A stretch of 64,000 nt of DNA from positions 2,356,001 through 2,420,000 of the forward strand of contig NZ_JAKVME010000001.1 of the NCBI RefSeq assembly GCF_022483985.1, in the 5' to 3' direction. Position numbers and translations under genes: made by a program. Positions 9,265 through 20,128 of this stretch are shown piece after piece. Source of the stretch: Acetobacter sp. GTDB lineage: Bacteria; Pseudomonadota; Alphaproteobacteria; Acetobacterales; Acetobacteraceae. The notes beneath the pieces are model-generated. The model made no database searches and was not told the origin of the DNA. It saw only the letters and a program-made list of their open reading frames with translations. Every line of letters begins with the position of its first letter. Position 1 is the stretch's first letter.

Positions 9265-9605
9265 GCGAATATCATTCCATCAAAGGGCACATCAGCTTTG
9301 CCCGGACTCTCGCACGCAGTTCTTAACGATCGTATAAGGTCAGAAGACGGTCTCCTTTAAAAAGAGACGCTCTCGGGGAAACAGTTCCGAGCCGGTCAGG
9401 ACAAAACCGTCCCCCTCCCGCGCATCCCTCAATCTGGCCGGATGGCGGTTCGGACGGTTCGAACCTGTATTATTCCGGCAACAGTATGTGACAAATCCCC
9501 ACCACCCGGAATGAATAGCTACCCGCATATATAGACAGGCATCCACCGAGGGGGGAGAAGGGGCCTAATTATATTTCTCCATTCATATTCAGGACACGTC
9601 TGCCC
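9265..9605. other. Divergent intergenic region
   Basis: These 341 bases lie between the divergent c-di-GMP enzyme and the TonB receptor, so promoters for both are expected here. The part next to the receptor is AT-rich (around 9526-9595). I looked for a Fur box and found only weak matches, so I do not call one. No small gene is supported. Confidence 0.4.
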
Positions 9606-11990
9606 ATGCCCTGCCGTTTCCAGAGCGCTTTCATCGCGGGAACATTCCTGTCAGTCCTGCTGACGACATCCGCGCTGGCCACCACACCGGTTTCATCTCC
9701 AAAGAACGGGAAGGCCGCCGACAAGGGAGCCGCTCACACCTCCGTCGGTTCAGGCAACAGCCCGACGAGCAGCAGGGACAAAACCAGAGCCGCCCCCATT
9801 GCCGGAATTCTCGATGGTTCCAATGGCGAAACGGTCACGGTTCACGGCCACCATGCCGCCGACGGCACCGGCGCCAAATATATGAACAAGACCGTCTATC
9901 TCGGACCGCTGGGCAACCGGGACACGCTGGACACACCCTATTCCATCATGGGCGTCCCGCATGATGTTATAGTCAATCAGCAGATTCGCACCCTCAACGA
10001 TCTGGCTCAGTACCTGCCGTCCGTACAGCTTGAAATCCGCGGTGACCCCAACACGTCTCGTCCCCAGTCGCGCGGGTTTGAGGCCGACGTGGTCGCCAAC
10101 TCCCGTCTGGACGGGCTGAATGTGGTTTCCACCACCCCCTATCCGGCGGAATGGGTGGATAATCTTCAGGTTCTGAACGGCCTCGCAGGCGCGATGTATG
10201 GACCCCAGAACCCGGCTGGCGTCTTTGAATACACACTCAAGCGCCCGACTGACCGCCGCACCGAGCGCCTGTCTGTCGGTGTGGATTCCATCGGCACGCC
10301 AACGGTGAACGGCGACATTTCCGGTCGTCTGGGACGCAATGGCTGGTTCGGCTACCGCCTGAACATGCTGCATGCCGACGGCACCGCCTATACGCAGGGC
10401 AGTTCGATACGTCGCGAAATGGTCAGTGGTGACTTCGACATCCATCTTGATGACAAAACGGTTATCGAACTGGATGCCAGCCACTACACCCATGACCAGC
10501 GCGGGACCGCGCCCGCCTTTGGTATTCCGGCAACCGGCGTCGGTGGCGACGGGCTGCCCACAGCACCCGATCTGGGCAAACGCCTCGCTCCGGAATGGAG
10601 CGGCTACCACATGGAAACCAACACGTTTCTGGCCAAGATCAAACACCAGATCACTGAAAACTGGAGCTTCACGCTGGGTGGCCTGTATCAGGACGCGGCC
10701 CGGCAATCCTTCGGTGTGGCCGATACGCTGTGTGACGGCGGCAAAACCTGCGGCGGACGTAAAGGCAGCGACGGCTGGTACAGTTCAAGAGCGACAGCCA
10801 CGACCACGGCTGATGATTTCCGTGTCGGCAGCAACATGGCCTATTTCAACGGCCGCGTTTATACCGGCCCGATCCGGCACGATCTGGTCATCGGCACCAA
10901 CGGCTACATGATGGGCAATTACAACCCGGTCGCTGCTGTGACACCGGCCCAGAATCTGGGTGTCCTGAGCATGTATGGCGCCTCTCCCAACGGAGGCACG
11001 CAGCCCTATTATCGCGGGCGTTACAAATCCAGCAGCGTGACCAGCCAGTCCTTCATTGTCGGTGACACGCTGAAGCTCAATGAGCACTGGTCGATCATGG
11101 GCACGCTTTCCTGGAGCTGGATCAGTCAGGAAGGCGCGCTGAATGCAACCAGCCCTCTGGTCAAGAGATTCAGCAAGTCGGCGGCCTTCAGCCCGACGAC
11201 CAGCGTGATGTACAAGCCGACTGAAAACCAGACCATCTACTTCACCTATGGCCGGTCGGTCGAAGCCGGGCCTGTCACACCCAACAGCGCCAGCTACACC
11301 AACACGAACATCGCACTCCCGATCGCACATTCGGAAGAGTATGAAGTCGGCTACAAGCTGCGCTTTCTCCAGAAGATGCAGCTCAACATCGCCGGTTTCC
11401 GGATCACCTCGCCTTACGCCATGTATGTCGCCGCAGCCAACCCGTCACAGGGCTGTTCGGCGGGCGCCGACTGCCAGACCTATCAGTATGGCGGCACACA
11501 GCGGAACTACGGTGTGGAAGCGCAGATTTCAGGCGAGGTTCTACCTAATCTGTCCGTTCTTGCCGGTATGACATGGCTGGATGCGGAACTGGTTCACGCC
11601 CGCGTCGCCAGCCTCAACAAGAAAGAGATTGTCGGCACGGCGCCTCTTCAGGCGAGCATCCTGTTGGATTACCGCCTGCCTGCGTCCCTTGGCTCTTTCG
11701 CCTCCGGCTTCGCCTTCAATGCCGGTGTTCATTACATGGGCAATCGTGCGGCCAACGTCACCAACACGTTGCATACAGGGTCTTACACCACTCTGGAACT
11801 CGGCACGCGTTATGCATTCCATGTCGCCAGATTTCCGTGGGTCGCGCGCTTCGGCGTCAGCAACGTGACGAATGAACGCTACTGGGCATCCGTCTATACC
11901 GGTGCTCCCAGCGGCACATCAGGCGCAGCATCAACCCTGTATGCAGGTCTGCCCCGCGTCTATCACTTCACATTGTCCGCGGAATTCTGA
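9606..11990 (+). CDS. TonB-dependent outer membrane receptor, siderophore type
   Basis: A 794-residue outer-membrane receptor. A signal peptide ends about residue 25 (SALA). A TonB-box-like ETVTVHG follows near residue 78. The plug domain spans about 90-220, with TLDTPYSIMGVP, LNDLAQYLPSVQ, SRPQSRGF and VLNGLAGAMYGPQNPAG. The rest is a 22-strand barrel ending in the classic C-terminal phenylalanine (FTLSAEF). The plug pattern is that of siderophore receptors. The ligand is unknown, and there is no ABC or TonB gene next to it. The ATG follows an AGGACACG ribosome site. Confidence 0.92.
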   Translation: MPCRFQSAFIAGTFLSVLLTTSALATTPVSSPKNGKAADKGAAHTSVGSGNSPTSSRDKTRAAPIAGILDGSNGETVTVHGHHAADGTGAKYMNKTVYLGPLGNRDTLDTPYSIMGVPHDVIVNQQIRTLNDLAQYLPSVQLEIRGDPNTSRPQSRGFEADVVANSRLDGLNVVSTTPYPAEWVDNLQVLNGLAGAMYGPQNPAGVFEYTLKRPTDRRTERLSVGVDSIGTPTVNGDISGRLGRNGWFGYRLNMLHADGTAYTQGSSIRREMVSGDFDIHLDDKTVIELDASHYTHDQRGTAPAFGIPATGVGGDGLPTAPDLGKRLAPEWSGYHMETNTFLAKIKHQITENWSFTLGGLYQDAARQSFGVADTLCDGGKTCGGRKGSDGWYSSRATATTTADDFRVGSNMAYFNGRVYTGPIRHDLVIGTNGYMMGNYNPVAAVTPAQNLGVLSMYGASPNGGTQPYYRGRYKSSSVTSQSFIVGDTLKLNEHWSIMGTLSWSWISQEGALNATSPLVKRFSKSAAFSPTTSVMYKPTENQTIYFTYGRSVEAGPVTPNSASYTNTNIALPIAHSEEYEVGYKLRFLQKMQLNIAGFRITSPYAMYVAAANPSQGCSAGADCQTYQYGGTQRNYGVEAQISGEVLPNLSVLAGMTWLDAELVHARVASLNKKEIVGTAPLQASILLDYRLPASLGSFASGFAFNAGVHYMGNRAANVTNTLHTGSYTTLELGTRYAFHVARFPWVARFGVSNVTNERYWASVYTGAPSGTSGAASTLYAGLPRVYHFTLSAEF

Positions 11991-12616
11991 AAAAACCTGC
12001 CGGAGGCTGCCCACGCGGCAGTCTCCAGCTTACAGGCAGGGACCCGCCAGCAATCAACGGCCTTTGCACCCGCCTCCCAACATCCCGCCTGATAAAACAA
12101 CAGAACATCTGAAACGCGCTCTGATTGAACAGAGCGATTGTCGGTGGAGCATATCTCCGTAGAGACGGAAGCATGGCAGTCTGTGCTGTTTGACGAACGG
12201 AAAGGGAAGCCGTGGGCTGTTTGCAGAACTCGCGATGAAATTTCACGGCACCACATGAAAATTCTTTCCATATCAGGAAAGTTTTCAACGACAGTCGCCG
12301 TAGAAATCATAATCTTGTCTTACCCTGAACAGGCGTGGCGATAAGGCTGCCCCCCCTTCACCAGATATCAGGATTAAAGCTGTGATCTCCAGCCCAGCGG
12401 GAAGATCGGGGCTCAATCCCGGCACACGATAACAGGCCGTCACTGCCTTTTCGTTCCGGCAGGCCCTGCTTCTTTCCACACTCTCGGGCTTCTTTGCGGA
12501 AAGCCTCCGTTATCCCTCCGCCCCCGAACCAAGCCCGGCATCGGAGTGATATCCGACGGGATCGAGAGATTTCTCTCCCTGTCCTGCAAGCAGCAATCCC
12601 GGGACTCTGCTGTCTC
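11991..12616. other. Intergenic stretch with one strong hairpin, no supported gene
   Basis: Short open frames cover this region on both strands, but none has a plausible start, composition or recognisable domain. The only structure is a hairpin just after the receptor stop: GGAGGCTGCC at 12002-12011 and GGCAGTCTCC at 12017-12026, ten pairs with one G-U. On the plus strand no T-run follows. The A-run at 11991-11995 would be a T-run for minus-strand transcripts, so it may end minus-strand transcription. Confidence 0.4.
12002..12026. terminator. Hairpin downstream of the TonB receptor gene
   Basis: A ten-pair stem with a five-base loop (CACGC), starting 12 bases after the receptor stop codon. 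It fits a transcript end or mRNA-stabilising structure. Lack of a plus-strand T-run keeps confidence modest. Confidence 0.45.
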
Positions 12617-12895
12617 TCAGAGAGACACACACCATTCGGCGGGCAGGCTTTGCTTCACAGCGGCGCGGGCCTGTAGATCGAGGTCCAGAACAAATTTGAG
12701 CACCGTTGCGGACAGACGGATCATGTCTTCCGTGGTCTGATCCTCTTCCGCCAGATTGCTGGCGCACTGTCCTGCCCAGGCAATGATGACCGGATCGGTT
12801 GAGGCAAACTGCGAGATACAGGCGCGGAGTTCTGCCAGTTCTTCGGTTGCGGGCTGTCGGACATCGCTGTCCGGGTGATGATCCTGAAATTCCAT
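12617..12895 (-). CDS. Small hypothetical protein
   Basis: A 92-residue protein that I do not recognise. From the ATG at 12895, preceded at a distance by AAGGGG, it starts MEFQDHHPDS and runs as an acidic, helical-looking protein with ELAELRACISQFA and IRLSATVLKFVLDLDLQA segments. It has no signal peptide or membrane helix. An in-frame start at 12946 would add 17 residues. It lies downstream of the aspartate decarboxylase on the same strand, about 130 bases away, with a short perfect hairpin (GACTCCC/GGGAGTC at 12975-12994) between. It is probably real because its composition is protein-like and the opposite strand has nothing better. Confidence 0.5.
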   Translation of the reverse strand: MEFQDHHPDSDVRQPATEELAELRACISQFASTDPVIIAWAGQCASNLAEEDQTTEDMIRLSATVLKFVLDLDLQARAAVKQSLPAEWCVSL

Positions 12896-13028
12896 GGATT
12901 GGTTTAACCCCTTGCGGCAACGATTTTTCGTTACAGCAAGGGTCACAGAGAAGACTTAGCATTGTGTTAAGTCGGACTCCCACCTCAGGGAGTCGGGCCT
13001 GCCCACCCATAAAAAACCCGGTTCGACC

Positions 13029-14624
<1,596 letters not shown>

Positions 14625-14713
14625 TCATTCCTTGTCAGTGCAGACTGCGCCGGACCGTTTCTGTTGAAACCGATGCTGCCCCAACGCGCGCGGAAACAGA
14701 ACCCCCTGTCCGC

Positions 14714-17683
14714 TCAATCATCTTTTGCAAAAAAGGCTTTAATCTCCTCCACCGCCGCCGCGATCCCGAGCCGATGCGGTATCACACCAGAGGGAAAGGC
14801 GCTGAGCAGCCGGGAGGGTGCGCGGCGGTCAAGAAGAACGAACACGCCGCGATCCGTACGCGTCCGGATCAGACGGCCAAAGGCCTGCCTGAGACGCAGG
14901 CGCGCCAGACGGTCGTCATAAAGACGGGGATTGCCCTGTGAGAGATGCATCCGCCGCTCGCGGTGCAGGATATCCGGACGCGGCCAGGGCACACGCTCGA
15001 ACGCGACAAGACGGAGCGCATGACCCGGCACGTCCACACCGTCGCGCATCGCATCCGTGCCGAGCAGGCAGGAGTCCGTCTCCGTGCGGAACACATCAAC
15101 CAGCGTGGTGTTATCCATCGCATCGACATGCTGCGCGTAAAGCGGAATACCTTCTTCCTCCAGAGGCGCCGCGATCCTGCGATGCACCATCCGCAACCGC
15201 TCGATCGCCGTGAACAGCCCGAGCCCTCCACCACCGGAAGCCAGAAAAAGCGCCTGAAAGGCCGCAGCCAGCGTTTCAGGATCGTCGTGCGCGACATCGT
15301 TGACAATGAACACGCGGGTCTGGCGGGAATAGTCGAATGGACTGGCGAGAGAGGCCCGCAACGCGGGAGACGGCAGATGGCTCGCGCCGACACGCGCTTC
15401 CGCCGCCTCCCATATCCGCTCAGCCTCGGCGGACTGATCCGTGTCCGTCTCGTCACGCAGGGTCGCGGAAGTGATGAGAAGACCGTGCGCGGGCGCAGCC
15501 AGCACAGCGGCGAACGGCAGGGTCGGATCGAGCCAGTGCTGGTGCAGGCCGACATCCTGCTCGCCCCGCCGCTGCCCCTCCCGCGCCTCAAGGCGGATGA
15601 ACCGGATGAACTGAGGCGGCCCCACCTCGTCGGGCGGGGTGCAGAAGGTGGTGAGCATCGACACCCACCCGTCGAGACGCCCGATGGCGCGACGCTGCAA
15701 AGACCGGATCATCGCCTCGATACGGGCGCGGGCGGCGGTGTCAAGAGTGTCCGTGTCCTCGCGCAGCTTGTCTTCCAGCCGGTTGACGAGCGTGCGAAGC
15801 GGCTCGGCAATACGGCCCAACGCCCGGGCGAGTGTATTGGCAGCCTCGCCAAGCCCCTCGATCATGGGATGCAGATCACACTCGCTGCCATTGCGGCGCA
15901 CCGGCCCGTTCCCGACCGTTCGAGCCAGCACCTGATCGCGCAAGAGATGCAGCAGCGTCTCAGTGGGGTTGTCGAGCACTGGTTCAACCAGTTGCACGGG
16001 GGCGGGTACAGGGAACAGCGACGCCGTCACATCGTCCGGTTCGGGCGGCTCTTCAGGCCTGTCCGCCTGCGGTTCAACCCAGAGTCGCCCGGACCAGCCC
16101 GGCGCGGGCAACGCCTTCGCGGCCAGCAAGGCGGCATCAAGCGGAGTCTCAAGACGCGGATTTCCCGCCACCAGATCGTCAAGACGGCGGCGCAATCCCC
16201 TCGCCCGCGAGCGGCTGCCCTCCGCGCCGAGCAGCCAGCGGCGGAGCTCCGCCGCTTCCAGCCCGGAAAGTTCGAGCGCAAACGCCCCATCCGCCGCGTC
16301 AGCCAGATGATGCCCCTCGTCGAACACATAGCGCGTGGGGATGCCGTCCTCGTCGGGCACAGCTTCTTCCGGTGCGGCCTCCGGCTGGTCGCCCTGCTCC
16401 AGCGCAGGTAAACCCTGCGACTGCGCCCAAGCCGCCTGCGCCATGACCAGCGCGTGATTGGCGATCACCAGATCCGCATCCTGCGCGCGTCGGATGGAAT
16501 GTTCCACGAAGCAGCGCTGATAGTGCGGGCAGGCGCCGTGAATACACTCGCCACGCCGATCGGCTGTGGCGGCCAGCACGCCATGACCAAGAATATCGCC
16601 GAACCAGCCGGGCAGATCGCCGCCGAACAGGTCGCCTTCCATCGTCGCCATCCCCCACCGGGCCAGCAAAGCGAGCGCGATGACCGGACCCGGACCACGC
16701 GTGGGAGCGATGTTCACCGCCTCTTCCATGTTGAGCAGGCAGAGATAGTTCTCACGCCCCTTGCGCACGACCACATGGTTACGCCGGACGGCGGGATCGG
16801 GATGCAGGCGAGCTGTTTCCGCCTCGATCTGGCGCTGGAGATGGCGTGTATAGGTGCTGACCCAGACCGCGCCGCCATTGCGTTCGGCCCAGAGACTGGC
16901 GGGCGCGATATAGCCGAGCGTCTTGCCCGTGCCGGTTCCGGCTTCCGCCAGCACGACACGCGGAAAGCCCATCCCCTCGCGCGGGGCGAAGGCATGGGTG
17001 GCGACGTCGGCGAAGTCAGCCTGTCCCACCCGGATTTCCGCATCAGGTCCGAGAATCTGACTCAGCCGGGTCCGGGCCTCGGCCGGTGTGACGGGGTTGG
17101 AGCCGGGCGGCGGACGGCGGGCCGTATCCTCCCATTTGGGAAGCTGATCCCAGATTCTCAGCGCCTCACCGGGCTGCATCGCGTCACGCGACAACGGACT
17201 GGTGATCTCCAGCGCTTCCATGACCGCGCCGCTCCAGATCCAGCCGGTCTGGGCCAGACGGGTGGCGAGAGCCGCGAGGAACGGACAAGCGGGTGTGTTC
17301 TTCAGGGCCCGCAGGTCAGTCAGCAGACGGGCGGCCAGATCCGGCAATGTGTTTGCTTCGACGCGCCGTCCATCGAGGTCGCCGAGCCCCAGTGCGATGG
17401 CCAGCCCACGCGGCGTGGGCGCGACGGAACGGGCCGGATGCACGAAGGCGAACAGTTCCAGCAGATCGAACCACGGAGCCGGTTGTCCGGGGGGCGGCAT
17501 GCCCAGCATCCGGGCCGTCGCCGGGGCGTGCACGACCAGTGGCGCTGGCTCTTCCTGTAGAAACTGCTTCGCCCGCGTCCGGTTGAGCGTCAGCAACTCT
17601 CCGTCAACGGTGAGGCAGGAGAAGAAGCCATGACCAGCGACAAGAGCGGGCGCTTCATACGGGGAGGGAAAGGCGGCGGACAT
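14714..17683 (-). CDS. DinG/XPD-like ATP-dependent DNA helicase
   Basis: A 989-residue superfamily 2 helicase of the DinG/Rad3 group. Walker A is AEAGTGTGKTLGYIAP. Walker B is the DExH form VFDEGHHLAD. Four cysteines between them, in ENYLCLL and ECIHGACPHYQRCF, fit the Fe-S cluster of this group. Later motifs include LITSATLRDETD and the C-terminal QAFGRLIRTRTDRGVFVLLDRR. The first 200 or so residues are a family-variable extension. It probably works in DNA repair or R-loop and replication conflict resolution. It is followed by aspartate decarboxylase on the same strand. Confidence 0.9.
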   Translation of the reverse strand: MSAAFPSPYEAPALVAGHGFFSCLTVDGELLTLNRTRAKQFLQEEPAPLVVHAPATARMLGMPPPGQPAPWFDLLELFAFVHPARSVAPTPRGLAIALGLGDLDGRRVEANTLPDLAARLLTDLRALKNTPACPFLAALATRLAQTGWIWSGAVMEALEITSPLSRDAMQPGEALRIWDQLPKWEDTARRPPPGSNPVTPAEARTRLSQILGPDAEIRVGQADFADVATHAFAPREGMGFPRVVLAEAGTGTGKTLGYIAPASLWAERNGGAVWVSTYTRHLQRQIEAETARLHPDPAVRRNHVVVRKGRENYLCLLNMEEAVNIAPTRGPGPVIALALLARWGMATMEGDLFGGDLPGWFGDILGHGVLAATADRRGECIHGACPHYQRCFVEHSIRRAQDADLVIANHALVMAQAAWAQSQGLPALEQGDQPEAAPEEAVPDEDGIPTRYVFDEGHHLADAADGAFALELSGLEAAELRRWLLGAEGSRSRARGLRRRLDDLVAGNPRLETPLDAALLAAKALPAPGWSGRLWVEPQADRPEEPPEPDDVTASLFPVPAPVQLVEPVLDNPTETLLHLLRDQVLARTVGNGPVRRNGSECDLHPMIEGLGEAANTLARALGRIAEPLRTLVNRLEDKLREDTDTLDTAARARIEAMIRSLQRRAIGRLDGWVSMLTTFCTPPDEVGPPQFIRFIRLEAREGQRRGEQDVGLHQHWLDPTLPFAAVLAAPAHGLLITSATLRDETDTDQSAEAERIWEAAEARVGASHLPSPALRASLASPFDYSRQTRVFIVNDVAHDDPETLAAAFQALFLASGGGGLGLFTAIERLRMVHRRIAAPLEEEGIPLYAQHVDAMDNTTLVDVFRTETDSCLLGTDAMRDGVDVPGHALRLVAFERVPWPRPDILHRERRMHLSQGNPRLYDDRLARLRLRQAFGRLIRTRTDRGVFVLLDRRAPSRLLSAFPSGVIPHRLGIAAAVEEIKAFFAKDD

Positions 17684-18309
17684 CTGGCCCGCAGTCTAGC
17701 GCAGGATGACAGCAGCGCAATCCGGGTTATCCCGCGGCACCGGGACGATACTGGAGATCCTGCACGCGGCTTTATACGTTACCCCGCAAGCACCCAGACG
17801 GATACCCAACTGTTGAAGAGATTTTCATATCATTCAGAAAGAACAAGGAATATTCAAAATTCTGTTTTTCTTCCATACGCGTTACAGGAACAAACTCGCC
17901 ATCATGATTAAAACGGCCCGGCACGCTTCAGTATTGATAGCCAATCGCGGCTGATGATCTGGATCACATCTGGTTCCTGCAATCAGGATTGCAAGTCCCA
18001 CCAAACCGTCTCAGGCGATGTGAGGCGACATGGACACCTGTTGTGGAACCATTACCGAAAAAACCGACGCAGTTACGGAAACAGGAGGAGAAACTTTCCA
18101 CGCTATCCTGAGCGTTGCCGATGGAACGCATAGCAAAAGCTGGGGCCGCTGATATTGGGAATGTGGCAATGGTTTTCCGGATAACCGGCGCACCAATGTA
18201 ACCGGACCACGACAGACGAACACTGGCGGCTTCCTCTATCTGGCGAGTAGCAACATTACATGATCCGTGCCAATAGAGAGCAATAATAAGATCGGAGATA
18301 ACCGGCACC
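17684..18309. other. Divergent regulatory region upstream of lactate permease
   Basis: 626 bases between divergent helicase and lactate permease genes. No gene is supported: an antisense-looking frame at 17964-18311 has no domain or ribosome site. Two palindromes stand out. GATGATCTGGATCACATC at 17953-17970 resembles a CRP/FNR-family site (13 of 16 to TGTGATCTAGATCACA), and TGCAATCAGGATTGCA at 17978-17993 is a 7-2-7 perfect inverted repeat. Confidence 0.5.
17953..17993. promoter_or_regulatory. Two adjacent palindromes, candidate regulator sites
   Basis: A CRP/FNR-like palindrome (17953-17970) is followed eight bases later by a perfect 7-2-7 inverted repeat (17978-17993). They are about 320 bases before the lactate permease ATG and 270 bases before the helicase start, so the target gene is uncertain. 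These are predictions from symmetry alone. Confidence 0.4.
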
Positions 18310-19905
18310 ATGTATGTTCAGCAATTGACACCAGTCATGGGCAGCGTTTCGCTATCCTGTCTGGCTGCCGCCACGCCAATCATCGTCGCCCTGTTCTGTA
18401 TGGGCGTCATGAAATGGGCGGCCTGGAAATCAACCTTTCTCGCGATGATCGCGGGTGTGCTCATCGCTCTTTTCATCTGGCACATGCCTCTGAAACTGGC
18501 GGCTCTCAGTATTTCATATGGCGTGACGTTCTCCCTGTTTCCCGTGATGTGGATCGCCCTGACGGCAATCCTTCTCTTCAACCTGACAATCGTCTCAGGA
18601 TATTTCGATACGCTCCGGGCATGGATCACCGCCAACCTTCCGGAAGACCGGCGTATTCTGCTTGTCGTCATCGGCTTCTGCTTTGGAGCGCTGCTTGAAG
18701 GTATTGCCGGATTTGGCTCTCCTGTCGCGGTGACCAGTTCACTGCTGATCGCTGCCGGTTTTGCCCCCCTTGAAGCCCTGACATATGTGCTGATCTTCGA
18801 TACTGCGCCAGTTGCCTTTGGCGGGCTGGGAATCCCGGTTACGGTTCTCGGGTCCGTTACAGGATTGCCAGCATCCGAACTCGGCGCCGTCATCGGGCAT
18901 CTCCTCCCTCCCATTGCGCTGATCCTGCCGTTTTACGTCATGGCTTTCTATGCGGGAGCGAAATCTGTCAGGGCCATCTGGCCAGTGCTGCTCGTCGCAG
19001 GAGCCAGCTTCGCATTCTGCCAGTTTTTTGTTTCCAATTTCCTTTCATACAGTCTTACCGACATCGCCTCCTCAACGGTGTCCCTTGTCGCAACCGTTGC
19101 CTTTCTGAAGTTCTGGCAACCCCGACCAGACCGCTCTTTCAATATTTCGTGGAGTGATTCACAAACCCCGGCCCACCCCGCACGGGCTCTCTGGCGTGGC
19201 TGGCTGCCATGGATCATCGTCACCTGCGTCATCATCGGCTGGGACATGCTCAAGCTGAACACCATAATGGCTTTTTCCATCCCGTGGCCCGGCCTGCACA
19301 AGAATGTTCACATTTCTCTCTACAACACTGATTATGCCGCCATATGGAAATTTGAACCCTTTGGTACAGGAACGGCAATTTTTATTTCAGGCATACTGTT
19401 TTCCGTATTCTGTCGCATCTCACCGCGAAAATATGTCGAGGCCGTCATCATCACGCTTAGACAGGGCTGGATCGCCGTTGTTTCCGTGGCCCTTACACTC
19501 GGCCTTGCCTATCTGATGAATTATTCGGGCATGACCTATACGCTCGGCTTCGGAGCCGCCTCGTCCGGACCGTTTTTCTATGTTCTCTCTGTACTTCTTG
19601 GCTGGGTCGCCGTGTTTCTCACCGGCAGCGATACCTCCGGCAACGCCCTGTTTGGCAATCTTCAGGTCAGCGCCGCACGAAGCCTGCATCTCAACCCGCT
19701 TCTTTTCGCTGCCGCAAACTCAGCCGGAGGCGTGATGGGTAAAATGATATCGCCCCAGAACATCGCGACAGGCGTCGCCGTCACCAATCTCAAGGGACGT
19801 GAAGGCGATGTTCTGAGAAAAACATGGGCGCATTCAATTGCTCTCAGCATGCTTCTGGTCGTCATCGTCATTGTCTATCAGTGGTTGGGCACGCTTCTCC
19901 ATTAG
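18310..19905 (+). CDS. lldP: L-lactate permease
   Basis: A 531-residue inner-membrane lactate:H+ symporter of the LctP family with about 12-14 hydrophobic segments. Typical pieces are LEGIAGFGSPVAVTSSLL, FGGLGIPV and, near the C-terminus, GSDTSGNALFGNLQ and NSAGGVMGKMISPQNIATG, all conserved in LldP/GlcA. The ribosome site is CGGAGATAACC. No lactate dehydrogenase or LldR is adjacent. Uptake of glycolate as well as lactate is possible, as in the E. coli pair. Lactate is a favoured substrate of acetic acid bacteria, which fits the suggested host. Confidence 0.94.
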   Translation: MYVQQLTPVMGSVSLSCLAAATPIIVALFCMGVMKWAAWKSTFLAMIAGVLIALFIWHMPLKLAALSISYGVTFSLFPVMWIALTAILLFNLTIVSGYFDTLRAWITANLPEDRRILLVVIGFCFGALLEGIAGFGSPVAVTSSLLIAAGFAPLEALTYVLIFDTAPVAFGGLGIPVTVLGSVTGLPASELGAVIGHLLPPIALILPFYVMAFYAGAKSVRAIWPVLLVAGASFAFCQFFVSNFLSYSLTDIASSTVSLVATVAFLKFWQPRPDRSFNISWSDSQTPAHPARALWRGWLPWIIVTCVIIGWDMLKLNTIMAFSIPWPGLHKNVHISLYNTDYAAIWKFEPFGTGTAIFISGILFSVFCRISPRKYVEAVIITLRQGWIAVVSVALTLGLAYLMNYSGMTYTLGFGAASSGPFFYVLSVLLGWVAVFLTGSDTSGNALFGNLQVSAARSLHLNPLLFAAANSAGGVMGKMISPQNIATGVAVTNLKGREGDVLRKTWAHSIALSMLLVVIVIVYQWLGTLLH

Positions 19906-19953
19906 CCTGAGACCCGCATCAGGACGACACCGATCAGCCTCCGGAAGCAGGGG

Positions 19954-19987
19954 GGGGGCAATACCATCTGTGGATGCCATTGCCCCC
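19954..19987. terminator. Interrupted hairpin after lactate permease
   Basis: GGGGGCAAT at 19954-19962 pairs perfectly with ATTGCCCCC at 19979-19987, with an inner CATC/GATG stem around a TGTG loop. It lies about 50 bases after the permease stop. No T-run follows, so it may be a Rho-linked or mRNA-stability structure. Confidence 0.45.
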
Positions 19988-20128
19988 TCGCCTCTGTTGC
20001 GGCCTCCAGAGCAACCTTCATCACGATGCCCTCGTCGGAAACCGGCAGGACCGAAAGACTGGTGGTATAATTTCCGGCAGTATACCTTATAGTGAGCGTC
20101 ACCCCACCCCGGAGGAGAGGTTCACACC

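Noticed and set aside
9265..9605. Fur box upstream of the TonB receptor
   Set aside because: The best match by eye was only about 10 of 19 positions, too weak to report.
14945..16411. 488-codon frame antisense to the helicase
   Set aside because: Shadow of the helicase; no domain, no ribosome site.
17964..18311. 115-codon minus-strand frame upstream of lactate permease
   Set aside because: No conserved motif or ribosome site, and it overlaps the permease ribosome site and start.
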